DNA of 64,000 nucleotides, from NCBI GenBank assembly GCA_963924555.1, contig OZ004595.1:5078599-5142598 (forward strand), given 5' to 3'. A program made the position numbers and the translations under genes. Of the stretch, positions 54,973 through 64,000 are shown one piece after another. The notes below the pieces were generated by a model that was given only the letters and a program-made list of their open reading frames with translations, did not search any database and had not been told where the DNA came from. Numbering within the stretch: position 1 is the first letter of the stretch; each line of letters begins with the position of its first letter. The DNA comes from Crambe crambe. Lineage: Eukaryota > Porifera > Demospongiae > Poecilosclerida > Crambeidae.

Positions 54973-56557
54973 CATAGATATACTAGACTACGTACACAGG
55001 ATTGGAAACAGCTCACGTGCGCCCATAACGACAATACTGACAATCCGTGTAGGCAGCTGTTCGTGCTAAATTGCCCCAAACAAACAGGGGAGGAGAAGTA
55101 GTGTGCCGAATTTCTGCTAAACTATAGCCAATTGGTAAGTTCAAAGAATGCAAAGAGTGGGCTGGTATAGTGCTAAACAAGCATAGTTCTTAAAAAGGCT
55201 GGTTTCTCAAGTGTTAGAGGGTATAATTGCGAGTAACAATGGTAGTTCGACTTTGTGGACCTCTGGAGCTTGGATATTAAAAGTATAGTCTCTTTTTTTC
55301 CACTAATCTGTTAGGTAGTGATCATTCATATGTACATATGTACTTTTTAAAGGTGCCTGTAAATAAATCATGTCAATGTTACTGTTTCTTCAGATTACCC
55401 ATGGCTGGCTGTCAAGAAAAGCTATAGTAAAGAAGGATACTATAATGTAGCAACTAATACTGTCACTTTACACATATTTCCTTTCATGTTATAATAAGAA
55501 AATGATAATAACAAGTACTGATAGTGCACTGCTGAACATCCAATTCATCGAACGATTTGTTGTGATATACTTGTTTTGGGGGATCAAGATGAAGAGTAAA
55601 GCTGCCCCAGTGTATCCTTTCCTACCCCGATACAAGAATGTATCTCATCTCCTCACATAAAGAACAACAACATAGTGAAATGGCTTCTTACACCATCAAT
55701 GGCAAATGGCATGCCATCTCCAGCCCTGCACAAAATTAAAACTACTTGAGTACATTTAGTCAACTAGTATCTTTCATTTTATACCAAAAGTAAGGCACCT
55801 AGACTTCTATTTTAGTAGTAGGAGTGCCACAAAACTTTTCAGTCACCTGTTTCCATGTTTTTCTTCCATAGCAACAGTAATTAGACTATAGCTAGTCACA
55901 ATCAAGGAATCTGATTGGTCCATTTGGTGAATTCTATTCACTTAGAATCACGCCTTATGGCACTTAGAATCACGCCTTATAGCACTTAGAATTCACTTGC
56001 CCTAGGTAAACCCGGTAAAGATGGTCATTCCAATTGGTCCAATTCTAGCAACGCATCGCGGTGGCCACGGTTATTGTTTCTAGGTGCGCTCTGATTCATG
56101 TTTGTTGCATTTAAAAACCATGGTTATTGTTTCCAAGTGCGTGTTGAAGTAAGTTAAACAACTCCAGTGATTGGCTATAGTCTAAATAAGTTAGACACCT
56201 CGACCAACGGGATCTACGGTCTGTTTAGAAACCTTCGGGCCCTTAGTAGCGCCCTCGCTGCGCTCGGGACGCTACAGCCCAGGGCTCTCAGGTTTCTAAA
56301 TAGACCGTAGATCCCTTGGTCTCGTTATCTAACTATTATATAGACTAAACTGACATGATAAACTACTACAGCTATAGGTCATTGAGTTTTTTCACTTATA
56401 ATCATAATTATTGCTGCACTAAATACCTTGCCTTTCACCCTCTTTCTTATTTTGTATAAGATTTCTCTGTTCGCCAGGTACCTACACGGATGGTCTATAA
56501 ATTCTACGCGCGCATGCCCTGTTTCCAATCCTGTGTACGTAGTCTAGTATATCTATG
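54973..56557. mobile_element. 1.6-kb non-autonomous transposon with 7-bp target duplication
   Basis: The ends CATAGATATACTAGACTACG are inverted over about 40 bp, including CACAGGATTGGAAACAG. They resemble the ends of 41511-42619. The target TCTAGAC is duplicated at 54966-54972 and 56558-56564. The interior has no transposase ORF and carries a nested copy of the 455-bp element at 55884-56336. Confidence 0.85.
55884..56336 (+). mobile_element. 455-bp element, copy 2 (nested)
   Basis: It runs from AGACTATAGCTAGTCAC to the GTTAGAC palindrome. It is nearly identical to copy 3 at 56570-57018 and inverted relative to copy 1 at 40763-41216. Confidence 0.85.
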
Positions 56558-56569
56558 TCTAGACTATAG

Positions 56570-57018
56570 CTAGTCACAATCAAGGAATCTGATTGGTCCA
56601 TTTGGTGAATTCTATTCACTTAGAATCACGCTTTATGGCACTTAGAATCACGCCTTATAGCACTTAGAATTCACTTGCCCTAGGTAAACCCGGCAAAGAT
56701 GGTCATTCCAATTGGTCCAATTCTAGCAACGCATCGCGGTGGCCACGGTTATTGTTTCTAGGTGCGCTCTGATTCATGTTTGTTGCATTTAAAAACCATG
56801 GTTATTGTTTCCAAGTGCGTGTTGAAGTAAGTTAAACAACTCCAGTGATTGGCTATAGTCTAAATAAGTTAGACACCTCGACCAACGGGATCTACGGTCT
56901 GTTTAGAAACCTTCGGGCCCTTAGTAGCGCCCTCGCTGCGCTCGGGACACTACAGCCCAGGGCTCTCAGGTTTCTAAATAGACCGTAGATCCCTTGGTCT
57001 CGTTGTCTAACTATTATC
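56570..57018 (+). mobile_element. 455-bp element, copy 3
   Basis: Direct repeat of copy 2 at a distance of about 690 bp, with only a few base differences (for example GGGACACTAC for GGGACGCTAC). Confidence 0.85.
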
Positions 57019-57026
57019 TAGGTCTA

Positions 57027-57282
57027 CACAGCGAAAAATCTACAACTTGTAACAGGTCTGGACTGCCCCACGTACCAGTTATGACCTGTACACAGGTCTG
57101 TAACGGGTCAGAAAAATCTACAAGTCTGTAACAGGTCCGTATTTTCGGACTGTATCAGACCTGCTGCCCCACCAACTGCCTACAGATCAAAAATTAGTAC
57201 TTCCGGTGCCTAGGGTTTATAGATTTTTGTTCTGTTACATACCTGTTACAGATTGCTTACAAGTTGTAGATTTTTCGCTGTG
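57027..57282. mobile_element. MITE of 256 bp with CACAGCGAAAAATCTACAAC ends
   Basis: Perfect inverted ends of about 22 bp are flanked by TA (57025-57026 and 57283-57284). The empty site is seen at 38173-38174 in the otherwise matching string GGTCTACACTCCAAAAT. This supports a Tc1/mariner-type insertion. The interior has several diverged copies of CTGTAACAGGTC. Confidence 0.9.
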
Positions 57283-57312
57283 TACACTCCAAAATGCCCC
57301 AGGCGTACGTAC

Positions 57313-57459
57313 GGATAAGCGAATACATGAAATCGAGTAGTTACTGTGCACTCCAACTAATACAATAGAACTAGACACTAGGTGGTATGTCCATATGACA
57401 TCATATGACATAATTGATAATGACATCATATTATATGTATGCATGCATGAACACAAAGT
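57313..57459. other. Right border of the repeat island
   Basis: From about 57313 the sequence matches the A-B spacer (about 820-960), so the island between K and L ends here. Confidence 0.6.
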
Positions 57460-58240
57460 ACAGCCCATACAGAGGAAGCATGGCCATTTACTGGAGTAAG
57501 AATTACTGGAGTAAGAATTATCCATATCAATCTTCTTTGAATGAACTCGGTGCAGAGTATTGTACTTCTACCATTAGTGAACCAGTAGCTAACACATATA
57601 GCAATTGCTATGAGGAATACAATGATGTCAATAGTATTACGCTTAAGTTGCTTGTAGGGCTTTAAAGTGGCCACCAGAACCAATACAATCAGAAGCACAA
57701 ATGCTGCCAATGAAAAGTATGTGGGATTCTTTGACACTGAGTACATTATCAGATTGATGCATCTGAGAAACAGATAAAAATATCTGCAGTCCCTTGGTGT
57801 TTCCTTGTAGCATCCTTGGAACGTGTCTGTGAAGATATATTATGAAGAGTCCAATACTGACATTTAGTGCAATTGAGGAACTTTTGAAAGCAGCGAGAAA
57901 GGTACACACAAAGAAGAACCAGAGGAAAGAGGTTGAAGATCAAGAACATGAAAATGGCCAATGCAGCGTAAGGAGTGTGTTCCTTACTGAAAGGAGTCAT
58001 GGAGCCATTGATAAATAGAAACTTTACTTCTGCTTTATTACCAGACTCATAATAAGCATTACTAAGTGTCAGTATATCAAATGAAACATTCATTATCTTC
58101 ACATAGGACAGGATGAAAAATGTGGCAAAAGCATTCACCAGTGACTCTCTGATATTCCACTTTCTCCTGAACATGGAGCAGTATCTGTACACTGGCAACC
58201 ACAGTCTGGAAAAGACTATGTAATGATCATGCAGTTCATC
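57460..58240 (-). pseudogene. Pseudogene L of the multi-membrane family
   Basis: Two frames (58198-57749 and 57746-57460) cover TM5 to TM9, with a frame change near 57747-57780 and an extra indel near 57830. The N-terminal two-thirds is absent; the break at 58200-58250 is the same as in G. The last 60 or so residues, including the dileucine motif, are also missing. At 57869 it shows the intact site where G carries the hAT insertion. Confidence 0.85.
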
Positions 58241-59719
58241 AGATGTACTAGAAGAATCAATTCCTTCATAAAACCATCAACTATTAAGAGAGAGAGAGAG
58301 GGAGTGAAAGAAATGTTGGTATGACCAGTTTCACTTGGTTGGTCGTTAATACGTATTCTCTGTTTAGTTTCCAATCTTTATTGATAAACAAGCTACATGT
58401 TTCAGCTGAAATGTCTCAGCCATCATCAGAGCTTACATAAATCAAGTTTCAAAATACAATGTTTAGCCTTGGGTTGCCTTCTGGCTGTATAATGAGCAAC
58501 TTTGGGGACTTCTAATCCTATGTCCCTGTTCATGATAAACTTTTGGGGGCATTGGAGAAAGAAGCTGAGAATATGACCATTGTTTAAAAAGTACTAAGCA
58601 AACAGGAAGGAAGGAAATGGGGCCAATCTTTGTTCTATATATCTGAAGCTCACGTAGCTTATCTGGCTTAAGTGTGACATGTAGGGATAATGATAGAGAA
58701 CAAAGATTGACCCAATTTCCTTCCTTCTTGTTTGCTTACTTTTTAACGGTTCATCCCTATTTTTTTTCATTTCACACAGGCTAAGAATCTTTCTGGAATA
58801 GGGAGACTTTTGAGACTCATAGCACTTAATTAGGTCAGACATGATTGATGAATCAAAGAAAAGGACTCACAGCTCTATAATTTGGCACACCTGTGACACA
58901 TCCCAATATACCCCACAGCTTGATGCTGTGCCCTGATGGAGATAGGTAAAGAACTAGTTTACTTAAAAATGGCCACAAAAGTGACTAATTACAAAATGAT
59001 AAAATAGATAGTAATATTAAAGTATAGACAGGTACTATGCAGACTAGACTATGGTGAATAAGACACAAAGGGTATTACTCAGTTCTATTTCTTTTATAGG
59101 ATGACCATTCCCAAGTGGATAACTTATTTCATTTTCCCAAGTGTACTATAAGCAATATACATACACAGACAATCAGCAAAATAAATTCCTTTTTCTCAAG
59201 TATACTATTAGTAAGTAAAATAATTCCCCCCAAATGTATACCATATCTTTTTCCCATTAACTTGCTTTTATAAGAGAATATTTGGAATGACAAACTTTTA
59301 GAGCATAACCTGACAATCAGCAAAATAAATTTCTTTTCTCAAGTATATTATCAATAAAATAATCCCCCCCCCAAATGTATACTATATCTTTTTCCCATGA
59401 ACTTGCTTTTATAAGAGAATTACTTAAACTTTAGAGCATAATCTGCAAGAACCTGTATACTTATTACTACATTCAGTTTCAACATGATAATTATGTCACA
59501 GGAAAATAGAAATTGTCTACAGCTGTAGCTCCATTACAAGTTGAATTTAAATCTGATCAGCAATAGCTGCATCCCTCAGTGAAAGAAAGTTGATCATAAT
59601 CCAGACTTGGTTAGCTACTATAAAAATAATCATGAACTACATGATATGCTGTTTAGAGTTAGCAGTGAACTAGCTATCAAAGGAATTAGCTAGCTAATGG
59701 AGTTTTAAAAAAAGTTGCC
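58241..59719. other. Spacer between L and I, duplicate of 18791-20164
   Basis: No gene is seen. It contains the foldback at 58587-58779 and an internal direct duplication near 59165-59250 and 59310-59400 (a TAAACTTTTAGAGCATAA-type block) absent from the other copy. Confidence 0.6.
58587..58779. mobile_element. Foldback element, GTAGGGAT family
   Basis: Paralogue of 19125-19340, with arms meeting around ACATGTAGGGATAATG and a TCATCCCTAT tail. Its arms are better conserved than in the other copy (AGAACAAAGATTG is retained). Confidence 0.7.
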
Positions 59720-61468
59720 TCAACTAATACTATTGAGGAGAGGTGAATGTTCATCAGGCCTACTTCGATCATTCTGTAAAATAAGTGAGCCTTCTGAAAA
59801 CAAAGCTTTACATATTTTCCTCATTAGCTCGTGGCATCCACAATCAGGTATGCCAATCTTCAAAAGCGACACAACTTGATAGATGAACAAAAATAACCCG
59901 TACAAAGGAAGTATGAACAATATTGGTAAAGCAATAGCTTGTAGATGTTTAGAGTGCTTAAAAAGATACGTTGGTGATGTAAATGGAGCATCTATTATCG
60001 ATGAAGCAGCAGCATACATGGCAATAGCACTGAGAAATATGACAATATCAATCGTATTACGGATATGGTGTTTGTAGGGCTTACAGACTGCCACTAGAAG
60101 TAGTGCAAACATCATCATAAACATTGCTGATGAAGCATATAAGGGATTCTTTGTTGCTGCATATAATAACTGATTCAAACTCCTCAGAAGTAGATAAAAG
60201 CCAGCGAAATATCTACAGTCTCTTGGAGTTTCCTTGTAACATCCTTGGAATGTGTCCATAAAAACATGAAGAGTCCGATACTGACATTTAGTGCAATTGA
60301 GACACTTTTGAAAGCAGCAAGAAGGGTACACACAAAGAAGAACCAGTGGAAGGAAGTTGAAGATCAAGAACATGAAAATGGCCAATACAGCATAAGGAAT
60401 GTGTTCCTTACTGAAAGGAGTCATGGAGCCATTGATAAATAAATAATCACTGCTATCTACATTACCACTCTCATTATAATAACTAGGACTCAATGTCAGT
60501 ATATCAAATGAAACATTCATTATCTTCACATAGGACAGGATGAAAAATGTGGCAAAAGCATTCACCAGTGATTCTCTGATATTCCACTTTCTCCTGAATG
60601 TGGAGCAGCATCTGTACACTGGCAACCACAGTTTAGAAAAGACTATGTAACGGTCATGCAGTCGAACTAGACAATACGTGATTGATATCAACACTAAAGG
60701 ATACACTGCAACTGCATAGTCCAGAGAAATGGTTTGGAGGATAGACATGTCAGGATGCAAGCAAAATGGATGGTAAAAGCCACGGAAAAAATCAAGATTC
60801 CAAACAGCATAAAGAGATATTGCTAGCACAGAATATTTCTTTAGTGGATATGCATTGAAAATAAATCGAAGTATTCCTGGGGCAGCAACCATTTGGCTAA
60901 CAGTAACATACACGACCATAGGACCAGAATTAACTGAAATTTTCAGTACAATCATTAGTATGTAAAATGCAGTCAGTGGTAGATATGCTACAGCAATATA
61001 CTTCAACCAGTTATACTTGTAGTCCTTACACTCCACACAAGCTAAGTCATACGAGTACACAGATGGAGCATGTTCTGCTATACACTCACCACACATTAGA
61101 CCAGTCCTGTCAAAAGATCCACACACCTCTTCATTCAGTTCTGATATATTTTTAGCATATATGTGATGGTAGTCTTGAAAGTTATAGTATGAACATGCAT
61201 ATAGGCAATAGCTTACAAATGTTCCACTTAACTTCTCACTATAAGTCATGCAGTAACAATTCTTCACAGACACTTCAAGAGTTTTACTGTTGCATTGTAC
61301 AATCCCTTTAAGGTCACTCCCGCACTCACAGTTGTTAGACGTCTCATTCAGTATGGTCCATGGAGGACAGTCCATGATATCATTCAACTTGATCTCATTT
61401 CCACATTCTATGATTACAAAATTAGCACTCAGTGCCAGCAGAATTATGGTAAGCAATTTTTCAGTCAT
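59720..61468 (-). CDS. Gene I: intact Cys-rich multi-membrane protein, 582 aa
   Basis: An uninterrupted frame from an ATG at 61468, intronless. Signal peptide residues 1-21; ectodomain with CPPW at about 34 and CGEC at about 127; TM1 from about residue 143 (NWLKYIAVAYLPLT); about ten membrane segments in all; GCYKETPRDCRYFA before TM7. It is the duplicate partner of H, but the stretch from the end of TM5 to TM6 (SSDYLFINGSMTPFSKEH) is of the C type and its ectodomain loop is its own, so it is mosaic. The tail ends EHSPLL, a full acidic dileucine motif. Function unknown; a receptor-like or endosomal membrane protein is likely. Confidence 0.9.
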   Translation of the reverse strand: MTEKLLTIILLALSANFVIIECGNEIKLNDIMDCPPWTILNETSNNCECGSDLKGIVQCNSKTLEVSVKNCYCMTYSEKLSGTFVSYCLYACSYYNFQDYHHIYAKNISELNEEVCGSFDRTGLMCGECIAEHAPSVYSYDLACVECKDYKYNWLKYIAVAYLPLTAFYILMIVLKISVNSGPMVVYVTVSQMVAAPGILRFIFNAYPLKKYSVLAISLYAVWNLDFFRGFYHPFCLHPDMSILQTISLDYAVAVYPLVLISITYCLVRLHDRYIVFSKLWLPVYRCCSTFRRKWNIRESLVNAFATFFILSYVKIMNVSFDILTLSPSYYNESGNVDSSDYLFINGSMTPFSKEHIPYAVLAIFMFLIFNFLPLVLLCVYPSCCFQKCLNCTKCQYRTLHVFMDTFQGCYKETPRDCRYFAGFYLLLRSLNQLLYAATKNPLYASSAMFMMMFALLLVAVCKPYKHHIRNTIDIVIFLSAIAMYAAASSIIDAPFTSPTYLFKHSKHLQAIALPILFILPLYGLFLFIYQVVSLLKIGIPDCGCHELMRKICKALFSEGSLILQNDRSRPDEHSPLLNSIS

Positions 61469-62449
61469 GCCTGAGTCTAATTTTATTGCTGGATATCATA
61501 AGCAGTTCTGTAGCTATTTAACTCACTATAGCTGCTGCACTTATACTCAAAAAAAAACACCTGAAACTGAAAGTGTTTGTTTAACTCTACGTACAACTTA
61601 ACGCTTCAAATAATACCTTGTATTCCTTTACCTATAGCAGTTTCTGTGAACAAACATCAATATTATGCTGCCTTCAATAATAATCACTGCCTCCCAGGAA
61701 CACCAAGCTGCTCATGTCAGTGTAAGTGTTCTGCTTGGTTTAGGCAGTGATGTAGGGATTATTATTGAAGGCAGCATAATTTTGATGTTTGTTCACAGAA
61801 ACTGCTATAGGTAAAAGTACAGACTAACCCTACATGGCCTTTTTATTTAGCATAAATTTTTTTCCCCTTCACTTTTTTGTTTACTTTTTATATGACCTCC
61901 ACTTACTGTATATCATCAACTCATGTTTTAGTTAATAATGACCTTTAGTTTACTTACTGTATTGTTTTAGCTGATAGCTCACTTAGCCTCGTCACTGTAC
62001 TGTACTGGGCTTTAGAGGCAGACAAAAGAGCCGCGCCAAAATTTTACTCAAAATTTTGCCGCGCCAAAATTTTACTGAATCAGCACTGCAGCAGACATTG
62101 TTGAGTGCAGAAATCTCCACTGGACTCTAAAGCTATCGAAAGAGTCTATAAAGTGAATGCAGAAGCCTCTTCTTGTTCTTCACAACATGAATCTACTGCT
62201 ATAAGGTGCCAATCATAAGTTACTTTGCTATAAGGTGCCATTTCAGATACACACACACATAATATTATATATACACACAGACACAAAGCCCGATCACTTT
62301 ACCCCTTGCTGCACATGCGTGTGCAGGGTAATTAGGAGGATCAAAATGCCTTGAAAATTATTCCTGGGATTCCAATCACACACTGTACAATGGATGAAGT
62401 GTGTATTGCACATAAATTGTCCCAATACGCACTAAATCAAAACAGTGAT
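61469..62449. other. Upstream flank of I, duplicate of the H flank
   Basis: No gene is seen. It contains the foldback at 61620-61890 and a local duplication of GCCGCGCCAAAATTTTACT (62028-62078). Confidence 0.6.
61620..61890. mobile_element. Foldback element, GTAGGGAT family
   Basis: Near-identical to 22060-22315. Its tail CTTTTTATTTAGCATAAATT is closer to the family consensus. Confidence 0.75.
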
Positions 62450-62650
62450 TAGTGATTTACTGTTGCATTGTATAATTTCATTAAGGTCACTCCCACACTC
62501 ACAGTTGTTAGACGTCTCATTCAGTATGGTCCATGGAGGACAGTCCATATCATTCAACTTGCTCTCATTCCTGCATTCAGTGATCACAGCACACAGCAAA
62601 AAGATGCAAGCGACTCTCCCATACATCATTAGATGTAATACACTAGCCAC
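62450..62650 (-). pseudogene. Pseudogene fragment M: N-terminus only
   Basis: About 60 codons code a leader (CIFLLCAVITECRNES) and the first part of the ectodomain (CPPW, CECGSDL), then the frame runs into unrelated sequence at about 62455. The leader type matches pseudogene E, not genes B, C, H or I. The ATG is uncertain. Nothing of the membrane part follows, so it is not a functional gene. Confidence 0.7.
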
Positions 62651-63640
62651 AGCCAGTTGAATAATAAGATGGCTTCTTTAAGTAAAGATAGGAGCATAAG
62701 AGCAACAATCTCTGTGTGTCAGCAATTCTCAGAATAATTTTCCCCCATACACACAAGAGTTAGTCTGGCATAGTGGCAATATTTACGCCTGACTACATGA
62801 GAGTAGCTTATATATGTATGCATACAACAATTGACCTTATTGTTTAAAGTAATTCACACGACAGCAACAATATTTTTATCAGTGTCAATCGAAGCTGAAA
62901 CTGATAGTTGCATAGAAGAATTCTCAGAGATGTTGTATAACTAATGAATCCAAATCTGCCCTGCTATTGCAACATGTACATACACATACGAACTACTTAA
63001 TTTCCTATACTAGAACTATACATTGTACGTAGTGAATGTATAGTACAGAAGTGAATGATCGCTGGACACCAATTCCATAACTCTCCTCACTGACCTCAGT
63101 CATCTATACCGGCTCATTCACTGTGTAGCGAGTCAGTGCATTATTGAACAGAGCAATTGAGCAATTTATGTTTGTGTGTTTTGACTGCAAGTAGTTAGTG
63201 TGTAGCTATAATGTGTATAGTCCTTACACTCCACACGACCTAAGACCTATGAGTACACAGATGCTCCAAGCATGTTGTATACACTCACCATGTAGCTACA
63301 TAACAGTGAAACCTTTAATAAAGGTCACTCTGAAAGAAAACCAACTTCTCAAACAGGCTGGGTCCCAAGTGCTAGGTAGCTAGCTATGCTGTAGACCAGT
63401 CTTGTTAGAGTGCAAAGGATGAACCCAAAACAACAAATAAACAAACAAATTAACAAAAAACAAATGACAATGACAACAGCAACAACAACAACAAAAATTA
63501 ATGTAAATTAAACAAGCCATGTATGGCTTTAAATGGAAGGTTGTAAAAAATATGTCCCAAATCGAAAATTACAGCTATCTATGTGCTACCATCTCTAGCT
63601 AGAACTCTTTTTTAGTTACTATGAAATCTTGCCTGCCATT
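62651..63640. other. Spacer between M and N
   Basis: No gene is seen. It contains a family scrap at 63213-63300, a Tigger-like CAGTGAAACC string at 63305 and a CAA-rich tract near 63425-63500. Confidence 0.5.
63213..63300 (-). pseudogene. Scrap of the family ectodomain
   Basis: TAGTCCTTACACTCCACAC and the following bases match the CVECKDY to CGEC region of the family with small indels. Confidence 0.5.
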
Positions 63641-64000
63641 CTATTTGAGTAAAGGGGGACATTCAGTAGTACGATGAACAAGAAGAGAGGGTACATCCTC
63701 TACAAAAGCATCTTCATCTTTCATCAGACTAAGCAAACTCCTCTTAACCTCAAGGCATCCACATTCAGTCATGCCAACCTTGAGGAGTGAGTAAAGCCGG
63801 TATATTAGTAGAAATAACCCATAGAGAGGGAGTATGAACAGAATTACAATGATATAGGAATGATTTACACGAACCAGATGAGAAGCTTGCTTGGGATTAA
63901 CAAAAGGAGATTCGAATAGCAGCAGAGCAGCAACATAAACAGAAATTGCCAAGACAAATATCAAAATATCGATATTATTTCGTCTTGAATTTTTATATGG
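63641..64000 (-). CDS. Gene N: C-terminal part of a further family member (continues off the right edge)
   Basis: The frame is open from the window edge to a stop at 63641. It begins in the PYK/NNID motif between TM8 and TM9, contains TM9 and TM10 (LFILPLYGLFLLIYRLYSLL) and a CGC-containing tail that ends ECPPLLK, again an acidic dileucine motif. It is more diverged from C, H and I than those are from one another. The N-terminal part lies outside the window. Confidence 0.85.
   Translation of the reverse strand, partial: PYKNSRRNNIDILIFVLAISVYVAALLLFESPFVNPKQASHLVRVNHSYIIVILFILPLYGLFLLIYRLYSLLKVGMTECGCLEVKRSLLSLMKDEDAFVEDVPSLLVHRTTECPPLLK

Overview
This window looks like animal DNA, most likely from a demosponge such as Amphimedon queenslandica. 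That assignment is an inference: the genes are intronless members of a large multi-membrane family, the DNA is AT-rich with many short palindromic elements, and the transposon mix (Helitron2-like, Ngaro-like, hAT, Crypton) suits a sponge. No prokaryotic operon or ribosome-binding-site logic applies.

The backbone is a minus-strand cluster of paralogues. Each complete member encodes a signal peptide, a Cys-rich ectodomain of about 140 residues, about ten membrane segments and a short tail ending in an acidic dileucine-like motif. I labelled the members A to N from left to right, plus K for a divergent type. C (3833-5575), H (20165-21910), I (59720-61468) and K (35902-37725) are intact. A and N run off the window ends. 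B has one 4-base frameshift. D, E, F, G, J, L, M and two small scraps are decayed. The cluster grew by segmental duplication: B+C is repeated as D+E (about 0.9-5.6 kb versus 6.8-11.3 kb), G+H with flanks is repeated as L+I (about 16.5-22.8 kb versus 57.6-62.4 kb), and A with its 5' flank is repeated as K (1-0.77 kb versus 37.46-38.12 kb).

Mobile DNA fills the gaps. From left to right there is a Ngaro/DIRS-like YR retroelement with a mutated recombinase (12.9-16.1 kb), a truncated hAT element inside pseudogene G (16.8-18.5 kb), a Crypton recombinase fragment (25.5-26.2 kb), a tandem array of Helitron 5' ends (28.5-29.7 kb) set inside a 0.9-kb tandem array that carries long hairpins (27.6-33.9 kb), and a 19-kb repeat island between K and L (38.1-57.3 kb). 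The island holds an autonomous Helitron (about 43.56-53.67 kb) coding for HUH Rep, a DUF6570-like region, a Pif1-like helicase and two C-terminal OTU domains; its reading frame is broken once. Around it lie inverted and nested non-autonomous elements, several with paralogous empty sites inside the same window.

The most unusual pattern is a short box, GTAGGGAT, that lies just inside the 5' hairpin of the Helitron and of its short relatives, lies in inverted orientation near the Helitron 3' end, and recurs in alternating orientation inside at least ten foldback hairpins. I read these as one Helitron2-type system: autonomous element, 5'-end tandem arrays and 3'-end palindromes, with matched box variants.
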